Shown: positions 22,113 to 35,600, counted from the first letter of the stretch. The stretch is DNA of 64,000 nt from Hermatobates lingyangjiaoensis (GCA_026182355.1 JAPFBL010001617.1:2601501-2665500); one strand, 5' to 3'. Numbers and translations are program-made. The notes: generated from the sequence alone by a model not told the origin.

Positions 22113-24041
22113 GTGTTAATACATATAATTATAGTCATGTAATCACTATCCTGAATAAAAAAAATAATAATATGGAAGAGTGTTTCATAACTGTTATGAA
22201 CTTAGAATATAGTTTTTAAATTAAGCATAAAATAGTATTTAAACATGACAAGTTTCTTATGTAGTCCTCTTAATTCACTAAATACACGCCCAATTACTGG
22301 CATCATTAACCGACGTGCGTTTCACCCAATTATATACTTCTATAAAACTATACTAACACTTAACAATTTTCGGTATCACAAATATTCATCAATAGTCAAT
22401 AAATTAGCTAGTTTGGTGTAGGCAACTTCGTCGCTGCTTTCCTCAAAGCAGGTGATCCTTGATAAATGAAATAATCTTCAAATCTTTTAGAGGGAGCACT
22501 TGACTTTTATCCTAAACATACGAAAAAGTCATTAACATATTAAAACTCTGATTGAGTGAATTAATATCTTTTCTTTGATTCAATAAAAAAAATTAGTTTA
22601 TAATTCAGTGAAGTATCACCGAGTATTTTTTGTATCTTACAATTTTTTTTATTGATGGTGCAAAATTCATTCAATTCAATTACTTGGTAGGTGATATTAG
22701 TCAGCTCAGAAAAACATACATGAGTATTACAAATAAGCAATGTTGGGTAAAAATTCTATGAAGCACAAATGATTTCGACAACGCATGGTGAACAAAGAAA
22801 AGTGAAATTTTTGCGGAACTACTTAATGTAAAAAGACAAAATAATAGTAATGTAAAAAGAAAACGTCAAATTACGAAATTGGCCCATGTACTCGTTATTT
22901 AATATATGCCAATATATAAAGTTTGTTTAAAAGAGAGTTACATTTATACGTAGAATATTTTTTTGTTATATAACCGTAAAAAAAATTACCATAGTGATTA
23001 TGAAATGACCTTCATTGCCTACCTAACAATTAATTATTACGACAATTATAATAAATTCCTCTTAGAAAAACTGAACAATTAAGAAGTGAATATTCCATGA
23101 TATAAAACAAGTAAACATTTAGAAATGAACTTTTACATTAATGCTTATATATAAAATGAGAGTGCTGTTTCAATGAAAGTTAAAGAGTTAATATTTTATG
23201 CAAGAGTTTTATAATTTTTAACTACAGTAATTTCATTATATCAATTATAATCCTCAAAAAAGGAATGAGCTTAAGTGATGCTTTTTTATATAGTAAAAGC
23301 ATTAACTTATTAGAGAGAGTTCTTTAGAGGAAAATCATTGTAAAACTGAATTTCGCTTGTGAAATAATATTCTATAGAAGAGCAAAAATAATATTTATCC
23401 AACTTCAAATACAATTTTAGTGATTATATATTTTTCTGCAGCAACTGCTCATTAATTTATAGATACAAACCGAAGAACGCATTTGTTTATTATTCTTCAT
23501 TTTAAAGGTATACAAGTGGTTATACAAAAACAAGTCTGATATGTTATTTAAAATTGTGTACAGCAATGGAATTCAGTTGATTAACATTAATGTTTACTTA
23601 TAGAGGAACTTCTTATAAGAGAGGTGGTCTTGAGAACTCTTTTATGTCTACTTCCTGAGTAAACATATCTGTAACTACATTTCTTCTAACCCTAAATGAA
23701 GTTAAAATGAATCACTTATTGAACTATACTATTTTTTTTTAATAATGGAGTACGAATTTTGTTTTCATACTTACCTGAGATGATTTCATTAAATGGTATA
23801 AATGTACCACCGTTTATAAATAGGTATAAATATACTATATCCATGTAATTTATATAAAATTAATAGCGGTTAAGACATATTGTACATCTCGTTTGTTCTT
23901 AGTATAGGGAGAATAAAAAAAAACTTGGTTAAAACAAGTCGCAATTACGGATACTGAACTTACTGTTATAAATTGTAATGTGCACTAAAAAAAAATAAAT
24001 TATCTACAATATACATGGCATGAGGTTGTTGCATGTAATTT
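22113..24041. other. AT-rich stretch with one weak exon candidate
   Basis: Mostly A/T-rich. On the minus strand 23691-23613 follows a TTTAG acceptor and reads VRRNVVTDMFTQEVDIKEFS before a stop, which could be a terminal exon but is unsupported by linkage. At 22380-22512 minus, an open stretch after a TTTAG acceptor is ambiguous between two frames. Nothing else recognised. Confidence 0.3.
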
Positions 24042-24195
24042 TTACTTTAAGTAAAGTATAGTGATCACGAAAAAAATTAATCTCAAGATTTTGACGAAAT
24101 TACATGTTTTGAGGTCCCAGAAGTCGTTTTATGAAGTTTTCTCGATGATGTCGCGCCCGTGTATATATATACCACAATAAGAAATGGGAAAACAA

Positions 24196-24241
24196 GACTA
24201 AGATGATCTTTCAACCGTAACAAGCGGTCTTCGTCAGAGTC
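24196..24241 (-). ncRNA. hammerhead ribozyme family A copy 2a, closed stem III variant
   Basis: Same core as the other family A copies (CUGACGA, stem II ACCG/CGGU, GAAA, GACU/AGUC stem I) but with three extra bases, so stem III reads AGA-UCA-UCU: a real 3-bp hairpin instead of a palindrome. That could permit monomeric folding. Confidence 0.7.
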
Positions 24242-24286
24242 AAAAACCCAACTGCATTTGACTCTGTCCAACCCAGTTGAGTTTTT

Positions 24287-24329
24287 GACTCTGACGAAGA
24301 CCGCTTGTTAAGGTTGAAAGATCTTAGTC
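24287..24329 (+). ncRNA. hammerhead ribozyme family A copy 2b
   Basis: Stem I GACU (24287-24290), CUGACGA (24291-24297), stem II ACC...GGU with one lost pair, GAAA (24316-24319), palindromic AGAUCU (24319-24324), U17 at 24325, AGUC (24326-24329). Core intact, stem II shortened to 3 bp. Confidence 0.7.
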
Positions 24330-25344
24330 TTGTTTTCCCATTTCTTATTGTGGTTTGATCATTGATTGTTATTTCACGTGTTTATGTGAAATATTTTTAT
24401 ATATATATACATATGTAACCAAAGTTTTGTGGCCAAGCTACGGTCCAGAATCTTTTAATGTATCAAGTTGACATTTTACACAAAAATGGGTCTCATTGTG
24501 TAGCTGAGCCCTATTGTTTGAGAGCAACTATGCATGATGGGAAACTCATTTTTTTACCAAAAAACTTGTTTTTAGACTACATTTTTTTCTCCTGCACTAC
24601 TAATTCTAGTTTCAAATTTTTGCATCTTTGAGGTTACAATAGCAATAAACGAAAAATAAAATCATATTTTTAAAACTACAGAAAGTATTTTTTTTCAATA
24701 AAATGTAAAAATGTTGTCTTATAATTCAATGTGAAAGCGATACAAGCCATACCGTTTGGCGGATCAAAATAAAACTATACCTAAAAACACAACATTCTGT
24801 GGAGGATGAGTTGAGATAATTTTTTTCAAAATTACACTCACCAAAGAATATTTTAACAGAATATTCTCTGTTTTCAGAAAATATTTTTTCTGAACATGAG
24901 TATAACAGAACATTTTCTGTTTTCAGAAAATATTTTTTTGACGCTAAATGGCTCATTAAAAATCATTAATAAATTAATAAATTTCCGTTGCTATCCATGG
25001 TATGATGGATTTGTCTCACAAAATGCTCTAATCTATCTACATGTTGCACCCTTGAACAAAACTTAATACCTGATGAAAATTTTTGTGTTTATGAATCATA
25101 GTATCTTTGGATTTGATAAGTGGATCAATCACTATTTGTACGACCTCCAGGAATGAAGGACTAATAAACATTTCCGATTTAGACATTTATATTATACCTA
25201 AATGGAATACCTTGGGTATATATTATATACCAAAGAAGTATGTATGCCATTATGTTAACTTATAGTAAAGTTGAGTGTAGGCCACCCCAAATTTTTATTT
25301 TGGTGTTAGTGAAAAATCAAAAACACATTGATGGAAGATTGAAC

Positions 25345-25775
25345 TACCGTATTTTCCGGACTATAAGTCGCGATTTTTTTCATAATTTGGGCGGGGTTGC
25401 GCCTTATGTGTGAAATTATTAACAAATTATTACCGGTATATCATTACACATGTTACTTTCAGACTAAATGTTATTTATCCTAAGTTATCCGAATAACTCT
25501 TAATATATTATTTGAACATACCAGGCACGTTCTCAGTTGTGTCATGTAACGTAAGCATACCGTTCAGCCTGTTGTTCTTTCTCTCTATTCTATTTTTAAT
25601 TTAAATTTTAAATGACATATATTCTCTTGATATTGGATTTTATCAAATACATTTCCCCCAAAAATGTGACTTTTACTTCAGTGTGATTTATATATGTTTT
25701 TTCCCTTTTTATTATGCATTTTATGGCTGGTGCCACTTGTACTCCGGAATGATTTATAGTCCGGAAAATACGGTA
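25345..25775. mobile_element. MITE with 24-bp-class terminal inverted repeats
   Basis: Left end TACCGTATTTTCCGGACTAT and right end ATAGTCCGGAAAATACGGTA are exact inverted copies. The 431-bp element has no coding sequence. A GACTATAAG-CGC terminal motif of this type is widespread in animal genomes; I do not assign the superfamily. A TA duplication is possible but indistinguishable from the TIR end. Confidence 0.85.
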
Positions 25776-26278
25776 GTGTTGAACGAAGTTTAACACAAAA
25801 GTGAGCGGTGTTTACATATTGGTATGACTGTGTTAGTACACAAGCTTTTACATAATTCAACACTATTAGTGATCACAATATTCATTTTATTACAAAAAAT
25901 ACTTCCACAAGTGTATTTTGTGAGACACGTAAAACGTAATATGTTTAATAGGTTAAATATTTAAAAAGTTTAGATCAGTAGTACAGATCTGATATGTTAT
26001 TCTTTACAGTAATCTATTATTACGATATCGTTCGTCACTGTTATCCAATACATAAATCTCCTAATATCCAAGATTTTACAAAATCTTCTAATGATTTCAT
26101 CCCTAAGTTGAATTAGCTAAAGCACATTTGGACTGTAAACTAGAAACACTACATTCAGAAAAAATACTTTTAAAGAAAACTAAACTTATAATTACTGATA
26201 GAAAATGAAACACGAAAATCGTATACACAGAAGTTAAAACAGATGATTATAATTAAGACTCTATATAATTATACCTAC

Positions 26279-26409
26279 ATGAATTGAATGCGAAATGGAG
26301 GAGTAAAGCTGTCCTTTCAGTTTGAGCATTTGATAAATACAATAAAATCTCACTTTTTTGAAACTTTCTACCTCCAGTCTCTAAAATCCGAGCAACAACG
26401 AGGTCATTA
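26279..26409 (-). CDS. candidate internal exon, unrecognised protein
   Basis: After a GATTAG acceptor an open stretch reads NDLVVARILETGGRKFQKSE and ILLYLSNAQTERTALLLHFA, with an amino-acid composition unlike random AT-rich frames. A TGTAG/GTATAA or T/GTAGGT donor follows. Another acceptor-preceded open piece (26102-26041, WMKSLEDFVKSWILGDLCIG then stop) could be the terminal exon. I do not recognise the protein. Phase requires a preceding exon ending in phase 2, which the first-exon candidate at 26836-26946 does not provide, so the model is incomplete. Confidence 0.3.
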
Positions 26410-26835
26410 CTAATCATCATCACTTATTTGCCATGTGATAAACTTGGTTCAAAACCAAAACCTAATGATACTTTGAAAGCCCTTTTACACATAATATACA
26501 CACAGAAAATACTTTCCTTCTAAATGTTCATAAACCAATTAATTTATCTCATTCTAAATTAAGACCTCAGTATATTTCAATTAGCCAATAATCTTCATAA
26601 CTAATCTGAATATTTTTCCACCAGATAGAAGTTCTTCAATGATAACATTTTATTTCAAGACAAATAATCTTCACGCTCACAAAAAAAACTCCCTACTCAT
26701 AAAAATACGTTTATACTTCTGCCGTTATCCAATCAATAAATTTAATAAAAGGAATAACACGTGCACCATACGCTAACTTTCATTGTGATTAACTGATCTT
26801 TGTACATTAACAAATATTTTTATAAGACATAAAAC

Positions 26836-26946
26836 CTTATTAAAAGCAGATCTTGCACGAAACTGACTAACTTCAGCGAAAACCTGCTTCTCCTTCGGAT
26901 TACTGAGAAGTTTAGGAGTGAATTTAATGTGACGATTAACTTCCAT
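26836..26946 (-). CDS. candidate first exon, unrecognised protein
   Basis: ATG at 26946 opens 37 codons (MEVNRHIKFTPKLLSNPKEK then QVFAEVSQFRARSAFNK) ending at AATAAG/GTTTTA, a possible weak donor. Composition is protein-like. No homologue recognised and no phase-compatible next exon found. Confidence 0.25.
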
Positions 26947-29696
26947 TTATATAAACATCAGATAAAAAAAATGATTTTCTGCCAAATATTGTCTCAATAT
27001 GTAACAGATAATTTCAGTACACATAGTAAACTTTTGGCGCATACATTCCTTCGAATATAGTCTTCTGATCTCCATAGGAACAGTTGGACAAGGCATTTTA
27101 ACATTAAAAACATGAAACAACAATTAACAATACAATGATGCTAGTTGGCCCTATTTATTGAAAATAGTTTTAATTTCGTAAGAGTGATTTTAAGTAGCAA
27201 CTGAGAACAAGTTGATACCTTAAAGTTGATCCTTTGATACTACGAAAAACTAAATCTAAAAATTAAATAAGTGGTTTCTAAACAGTTACATAAAGAATAA
27301 AACAGAAGGAAATTATATTTGAAAATTAGAGAATTATTTTCATATTAATTATGCAAAAGTGACATCCAAATAAATAAGATAAATTAATTAGTGCCAGTTC
27401 GGAAAACAACAAAAAAGGAGATAAAAGCAGAATCATGCTCAAAGTTATTTAGATGGTTTTTGAAATACACACAATTTATGATTGAAATGGTTGATGAAAA
27501 GCAAACTACAGAAATCCATGCCTGACTTTATTTTGTTCTTCATACTGCATAACAATTATATTGTGATTTATATTTGTATAAGACTATATGAATAAGACGA
27601 ATTGAGTAAAATGTAAATATCAATAAATACAAAGAATAATAATTCAAAATCCACACAAACTACACAAATATTAGGAAAGGTTTCGAGATAAAAGTTTTTA
27701 TTGGAAAGGAGGAAAGGGTACATTGGGCAGAGGAAATTTCAGAATTGTTGAACATTCCAGTCCTGAATCAAATTAACTGCAAGGTTCTAAATTTCCAACT
27801 GTAAAATTTGAAAATTTTTACTTAAACAACAAAACATTTAAATATTATAACACTGACTGGTATAACGTTTTACATTGCTTTGTAATTTATATGTAAATAT
27901 AATTAGGATTCCAAAATGTCTGTTATCAGAAAACATTAACCAGATTAAAAGAGTTATTCGGTAATCATACCAAAATGAATTATAAATAACAACTACATGA
28001 ATAATTCATTTTATATTGACAACAATGTAACACACCACTACTGATATTTTCACAAAAAAGACATTTGAAATTAGATCTCAATGAGTATCAAGTTCACTGA
28101 GTACAAAAGATTTCATTCTTAGGACATATCCACTTCGGTAAGGATTAATTAAATAATAGCCATCTAATTGTCACACATATATAATGAACAGGAAAAAAGC
28201 ATATCAGTGCAGACATTTTGATACATGAATTACGTCACAATAAAAAAACTCAAACACTACTATCAAATTTGAAAAAATTCATACTACACCATGCAATTAA
28301 TAAAACTCAAGATCTTGAAAAGAGCACACTAAACAAGTACCATAGTAATTAAACAATAATAATAATCATGCCCAAGAAAACTGCAAACTCTTTGAGGAAT
28401 GAACACAAAACATCATTTAAATAAAAACACTATACTCGTACGTAAATAATTTTTATGTTTCACAGTATGGTGCATTATTAATATGTAAAATATAAGATGA
28501 TGATTTTAAGGTTACTCAATAAATATACGTTTAACGAGTAAGCCATATCCAATTATCTATTTTACATTATGGGAAACTATTTCGCAGAAACGTTATTTTA
28601 TAAGAGTACTTATTCTTATTGTACAATTCATAAAGGAAATGTTTTTGCAGGATCTGCACAAAGAAAAATAATGCAGAATCAAAGATCTGAGGAAAAATTC
28701 GGAAGGAGGATAATTGAACCTTTCCATTTCCAGAGAGTTTTTCTAATAGTTCTATAACAGTGATATTTAAAATAAACTTGACAAGTATAAATTACTCAAA
28801 TTAAAAACAAAAAATATGAGCGATGTTAATGTGTTCACTAAAGTTCCCCATGAAATATAAAAATATCTTATATAAGTTATATGCGGTTCGAAGAACATGA
28901 ATTCACAAACATGGATAACAATTCTAACATATCCAGATGTGGATAATTTATTGATTTTAAAATAGAAAATGAAATACATAGAACAATTAGAAAAATATCT
29001 ATTATATTTTTTTAGGAAATTTATCAAACTTAACTCTAAATACACTTTACTCTGTAAAAAAATATATATCTGGAATACTGTACAAACGTACTACTCTATA
29101 GTATTATTGAATGAATAATACAATGCACTTTTGTAATTAAAATAAAAATAAAAAATTTAATAAGGTCTTTTAAATTTTAAGCAGGGAGCAGGCAATTGTA
29201 TGGTATAAAGGATTTAATTCCCTACTAAAGAGTTAATATACGACATTCTCAGACTAACCTTTTTCTCTATCTTGTATAAATAACACCAATAAAAAGTTGA
29301 AAAACAGGTACCCACAAATAACATGAACACCCAATAGCAGGTCCCTTTATTAACATAATTCTTTAAAATAGTATTCTTTTCATTTCAATAGAAAAACAAT
29401 CGATAAAAATGGCACGTAAACTTTTTAGAAGGTTCCAAAGAACCAACGATTTATGTCTCTAATCTAATTGTTTCAATAAAATATTGAAAATTGACTGAAA
29501 TTAATAACTATATAAGTATCATAAGTGTATTTATATAGGCTGCAAATAATGTAATGTTACAACTATTATTAAATTTCCCTCCAAGTTTATAAAAATACCA
29601 CAGAACAATATTAAAAATAGAATTTTGAGCAAGGCAATAGGTAACACAGTTACAAAAAGGTCTCAGTTACAATTTGGCAGATGATTGTCAGACAAC

Positions 29697-32600
29697 TTAC
29701 ATATGTTCCGGATGGAACTTAATAGCATCGATTAATTCTTCAGGTTCCATTTCACCCGAACAAATTTTATGTACAGCAGCAAAAAGTGGAAAGCTAAAAA
29801 AAATAAATAAAATGTAAGATTTCACATAAAAAATAATTACTAGTTGTTAAAAAGAAAAACAACTGAGTCACAAATAACAAAAATAAATTTAAACTCCACA
29901 TATTAGTTTAAATAAATATTGAATAAAAATTAGTAAATAATCAACAACTAAAAATTAAAGTACAACCACAAATTTTAATAGATCTTTGTAAAGCTTTGGG
30001 TCTGTTCACCAACGTGAGATTGATGTGATGTTTTTAACATACAAATTTGCTTTTAAAAGAAAAGTTTAAATGTCAGTATCCGTCAACTACTGCTTGCCTT
30101 TAGTTCTGAAGACTGGAGGTTCAAATTTTGTTTAAGATATAGATTTTTCATGGGGGAAAAGGAGAATCTTTCTAAGTTCTCTCTCTCTCGTACTTTAAAC
30201 TGTCAGTTCCGAGACTGTACGATATCTCAGATACAAGGTTCAACATTTCTACTATAATAAACTTGAGCAAGGTATAATTTTGGACGCCCTAAATAGAATT
30301 TAAAATGGGTGCCAAATAATCAATGAACCACACTTCCTACCCCTATAAATAACAGTGAAGATAGAAATCAGTATATGTAAGAGAATATAACAAACAATCG
30401 AATAGCTATCAATATAATGCCTTTTAATGTGCAGGTACCTCGTGAGAGAAGAGAAAGGGTTAGGAAAAATGTATGTATATTGGGGCATTTCAAACCTCGC
30501 AAAATTTTATGAAAATGTTCATCAGGCAAATGGAACGGAGGCCTTCCATTAACAGTTTTATTTATTTAGGAATGACAACGAATTTAAATAATTGGAAGAG
30601 AGTTGTTAACTCAGATGGGAAATATACAGTTCACTTAATTGTATTTTCTAATTGCACCAGTCATAATTTCTTTTTATGAATTCTAACCACGGTGTTATAA
30701 AAAATTCTAATAATGCATAATTGAGTAGGAGGAATACGAACCCCAAACCACAAAAACCTAGAAACATAAAGTATATAATAAGTGTTACGATAGACCAGAT
30801 GCCATGAGTACGGAACTATGTTACTAAGGAAATATATCAACCTGTCTTCTTTGTTTTTCATTTTTAACATATGATGAATTTCAACAGCAGTCAAAGGTCC
30901 CTGAAGCCGCTGTCCATTCAACATTTCTTCTTCAAGTTCCTTTAAAGGCTGTAAATAATAATATATACATATTAAGAAATAAAAATATGTGACCTTACGA
31001 ACAATATTACTGCAATCCTATAATTAGAGATTTTTTTTTATACTTTGCTTTCAATGAGAATTGTTAAACCAATTTTAATTAATTTTAACCAACATTCTTC
31101 AACAACATCCATACATCTTGGAAAATCGTTTAGAGCATCTATCGATTCAACAAACTTTCAGTTCAATTAAATATAGTGTACATATTAACAGTACATGCGT
31201 TACATATACATGTATCATACCTATGCAATGTGCCAGTATTAAGTTTTTTTTTTAAATTAGAAACAATATCATGTACCTTTTGAAACAGCATTACCTATTT
31301 ATGGTAGCGAAGCAAAGAGTCATAAAAAACTGTTTTAAGTGGAGGTCTGTAAGGTTCATCATTTATAATGTTCAAAAATGGTTAACGTTTTTCAAAATAA
31401 TAGTTTTTTTTTCAACACCGACTGGTTTGAAAATCAAATCATTTGCTCGCACACTACCCAATGGAGAAGTGTCAGGGAATTTGTTATGAACACAGGCACT
31501 ACAGGTCAAAAGATGGAACACAACAGGACAGATTGGACCATCCACCATTTAGATTCATTGGAGGTACTACTGCAAGCAGTCATGCCCCAATAGCATTATA
31601 AAGTGGCCACCACTTGATCTCGAGGTAAATAGGATACGAGCTCTAGTGTACATTAGATATTCGTACCCTTTACCTTAAATGGTATTCCTGCATCGTGCTA
31701 TCTATTGACTATAAACTAACCTACTAATTAACATTTCGGCTGCTTGAAATGACAGAACAGCATCAGTTTGAGGGAGCTAAGTTTCCTCTCAATTGAATTA
31801 ATCGTTAAGCGTCTACCAGGCACAATAAGAGGACTCACTGGAATTGCTAAAATCCCCAATAGTCAAATTCAAATAGACAATTTTTTCAAAATCATACTAC
31901 CGCAGACTGACTGGTAATATGAAAGAGAATAGAATAGAACACTGCAAATACTTTTGCGAGAAGTGCGAGTTCAGTATATGACAACCGATGAAAAGTAGAA
32001 ACATAGTGTCTCTCTGCTTTCATTTCACCAGATCTCGAAATGAAAAAAGTAAATATTCTTGAAAAATCACTCTACATAAGAGTCGTGACAAGATCCTACC
32101 ACCTGTTTTCTTACTATTACTATCCATCATGAATCCAACACAAAATGTAAGGAGGTAAATAAGAATTACTAGCTATTTCAATGCTAGTGTTTATGAGCAA
32201 GAATTTTTCAAGTTTTACTAAAAGCTGAAAACACTGGAACATGACGATGTTACGTGTCATAGCACACGGTAAATCTACCAATTTCCTGTCAAAAAATCAA
32301 GAATATTATGGTACCTGATAAACTTGGGCATACCGTCTGATTTTCCATCAGCCGAAAAACTTTATTATTCAACACGTTTTCAAAAATCCAAAAGGCTGAG
32401 AATGATACATAACATATTTCAAAGAACGAGTAATAGAACTCTTTCAAAATGATTTTCGAACCACTTCTAGTGTTGTATTAACTCTCACACTATTTTGAAT
32501 AAAAACATTAAATTAAAAAATAAAAGGTTGTATTTAATCTTCTACAGGTTGTATCACATTTCCTACAGGTGAGACTTCCTTTTATAAATACACCAAAAAT

Positions 32601-35600
32601 AAAGAATTTATTTTCACTTCTAATAAAAGAAAGTCAAAGAATACTTACTCTTTTGGTTTTAACAAAAGCTTCACTGACTCTACGATTTCGTCCTCCATAA
32701 CAGGTAGTTACTAGATCAGCAATCCCGCAACTTTCAAAGAATGTTGATAATTTCGATCCTGAATAAAAAGTGTCAACAAACTTAATCATTTCCATAAGGC
32801 CTAACCTAATAACAGCGGCTTTCGTGTTGTCACCAAGTTCAAGACCATCTACGAACCCTGCTGCACAAGCTACAATGTTCTAGAAAACAAAACGAACATT
32901 CAATAAATGACCAAAAATGATTGAAGGAACAGGTTGATACAAATATAAAATTTAATCTTTTGGTAAATTATACTAACTGAAGCTGAATTACTAAAAAATA
33001 AGTGAATTATAATTATGTACAAATTGCTATAAGCTCTTACAACGTAGATCAATATTAAGAATTAGGTAATTAACGGTATAAATAAAATATAATGTTGCTT
33101 AATACAAATTGATATTTTGTTTTCTCATAATTTCACCAACAATGAGAGGATGAGAAAACAAAACGTATGAACCCCATTTTCTCAGCTATAAATTAACTCA
33201 TTCATGTTTTAAACATGATAACTTTTTTGTTGCCACTGAAAAAATCGATATTTTCAAAAAAATATCAGAAGGAACATTTGAGTTATAATGATGCAACATA
33301 ATTTGTTAATGATCAGTGAAATTACTTTTTACTTTACTATAAGTAAAGTATAGTGATCGTGAAAAAATTCGATCTCGAGATTTTGACGGAATTAAATGTT
33401 TTGAGGTCCCAGAAGTCGTTTATGACGTTTTTACGATGATGTCTGTGTGTGTGTGGGTGGGTGGGTAGGTGCGTGTGTTAGCATTGCTTGTTACCACGCT
33501 ACGGTCCAGAATCTTTGATGGATCAAGTTGATATTTTACACAAAAATGGGCCCCATAAGGAAGAAGATCCCTATTGTTTGGGAAGAATTATGCATGATGG
33601 GAAAGTCACTTTTTTTGCCAAAAACCGTTTTTTTGAAAACATTTATTTCTCCTAAACTGATAACCCTAGAGTTTTGAAATTTTGACATTATCTTTGAGGT
33701 TACAAATGGAACAAACGAAAAACATATTCAGAATTTTAAAACAAGAGGAAATATTTTTTTTTCAATAAAATGTAAAAATGTTGACATATAATTCAATCTA
33801 AACCTTGTGAGAGCGATACAAGCCATACTGTTAGACGGATCACAATGAAACTATACCTAAAAATAGAACATTATGTAGAGAATGAGTTGAGATATTTTTT
33901 TTCAAAATTACTTCGCTAAAGGGGCGTTACAGTACGATTTCTGTTTTCAGAAAATGATTTTTTGACGCGAAACGGCTCATTAAAAAATAATGAAAATTTG
34001 ACCAAAAATGGAACAAAAAATTAGCAACTCATAAAAAAAAATTCATGAAGTTTCAATTACGGAAAAGAGCAATAACGCTATAAAAACTGTTTGTTTATCC
34101 TAGACTGAGAGATCACCTGCTATACTTGTCGAATTTTTTATATTTTTTTACATTGTTTACATTGACTTAGAAATTTTTTGAGCAAATCCACTGAGATAAA
34201 ATTGATATTTATAAAGGAATAATTTAAATTGTTTATTGACTTATATGAGATGTAAGAGGAATAATATTGTGCAGGAAAATAATAACACTCACTCAGAAAA
34301 AATTCGTATATATCTTATTTGACAAAGGGGAAGGAAAATGATCTTATTAAATACTAAGAAGATTATTATTATTATTTTAAAGATTAAAATTCTTTAAAAT
34401 AAAGATTAAAGATAATAATTCTATAAAAGACCAAAAATGTAAATGATAATTCATAACGGGAATCTTTCGTTTAGAGATTAATAAATGTAATTATCGTACA
34501 TCTTTAATTAACAAAGCACCTTAAAATAACATTTTCTTCGCTGTTTAAGATGTTTTTCAGAGAAAAAAAGGGTATTTTCCTGTTTTAAATTTTAAAATTT
34601 TACTTTAATATTCAATGTAGAAGGATGTCAAGTAAACGATATAAGAAATCCACTGGCTGTTTGAACGAAAGCCATTCTCTTGTAGGAGAATAAATCGTTT
34701 CAAGAAATGTTCACTTTGGTTTTTCAAAAATGTTATTACTGCTGTAGTTATACTAATGAAGTTATTTGCAAATAATAAATTATTTGTGATGTACAAAAAT
34801 AAGCTTATAAATCGATATGTCCTTCAATCACTATCTGTACTACCTCAGGAATGAAAGGCTAATAATTATATCCCATTTAGATGTTTACGTTATGCTTAAA
34901 TGAGACGTTATGTTTTATATACTCAAGAAATTTGACATTAAGTTACTTATAGTAAAGCAGAGTGTAGGCCATTCCAGGCTGTTATCAGCCTATTCCCATA
35001 AATAATGAAATAATATTGATTAAATTACTGCAATTCCAACTATGAATGTGACACTAAGGGATTGACAGCAAACCTCACTACTCACTGAACATTTGAAAAA
35101 AAATTGAAAGATGATATTCACTAAGTTAAGTATGAAAATTCCCATGGAACAAAATCCGACAGCTGTAGCAAAATCAATAGCTGAAAAAACTATAGGAAAT
35201 TCGGAGACTTATAAAAATAAAGTTTCTGATTTCATGTAGTGACTTATTTCTGTATATTCTGGTCTTCAGAAACTTGCCTAACTTCATGCTCTTAGATACA
35301 TTTATGGATTTCGAGATATAGTATTATAATATATAAGAAGACGATAAATAATTATAGGGACAGAATAGTTTATGACAATCAAACATCAAAGGTAACCAAC
35401 TACCATACGACAAGTTTCTCGAAACATCCTTACCTTAAGAGCACCACAAACTTCAACTGCAGCAACGTCTTCGACGACAACAACACGAAAATAATCTGTC
35501 TGAACCAGGTCTCTCAGCAATGGGCCAATTCTTTTATCTTTACAACCTATAAAAAGAAGAATTCCCTGAACACTATTGAGAAAGAATTTGTCTTTGAATT

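Larger units (their letters stand above)
24172..24392. repeat. PLE-associated foldback, family A copy 2
   Basis: Inverted pair beginning CCACAATAAGAAATGGGAAA and ending TTCACGTGTTTATGTGAAAT. Both arms keep full-length hammerheads in opposite orientations, separated by ~45 bp. It interrupts dispersed-repeat copy A. Confidence 0.85.
24042..25290 (+). repeat. unnamed dispersed repeat, copy A (interrupted)
   Basis: Begins ACTTTAAGTAAAGTATAGTG and ends ACTTATAGTAAAGTTGAGTG then TAGGCCACCCCAA, the same ends as the complete copy at 33331-34978. Shared internal blocks include TTTTGAGGTCCCAGAAGTCG, TATGCATGATGGGAAA and GATACAAGCCATAC. A family A foldback (24172-24392) is inserted into it, so that foldback moved later. 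No ORF. Confidence 0.8.
25776..29696. other. intergenic region with weak exon candidates; GPD1 3' flank
   Basis: AT-rich sequence downstream of GPD1 on the minus strand. Apart from the candidate exons listed separately near 26.3-26.9 kb, an AATAAA on the minus strand near 27700 and short simple-sequence tracts, I see nothing that can be supported. Confidence 0.4.

Noticed and set aside
22408..22512. Terminal exon candidate (SKRFEDYFIYQGSPALRKAA frame)
   Set aside because: The acceptor TTTAG would bring an immediate TAA in that frame, an alternative frame is equally open, and the sequence resembles a repeat end.
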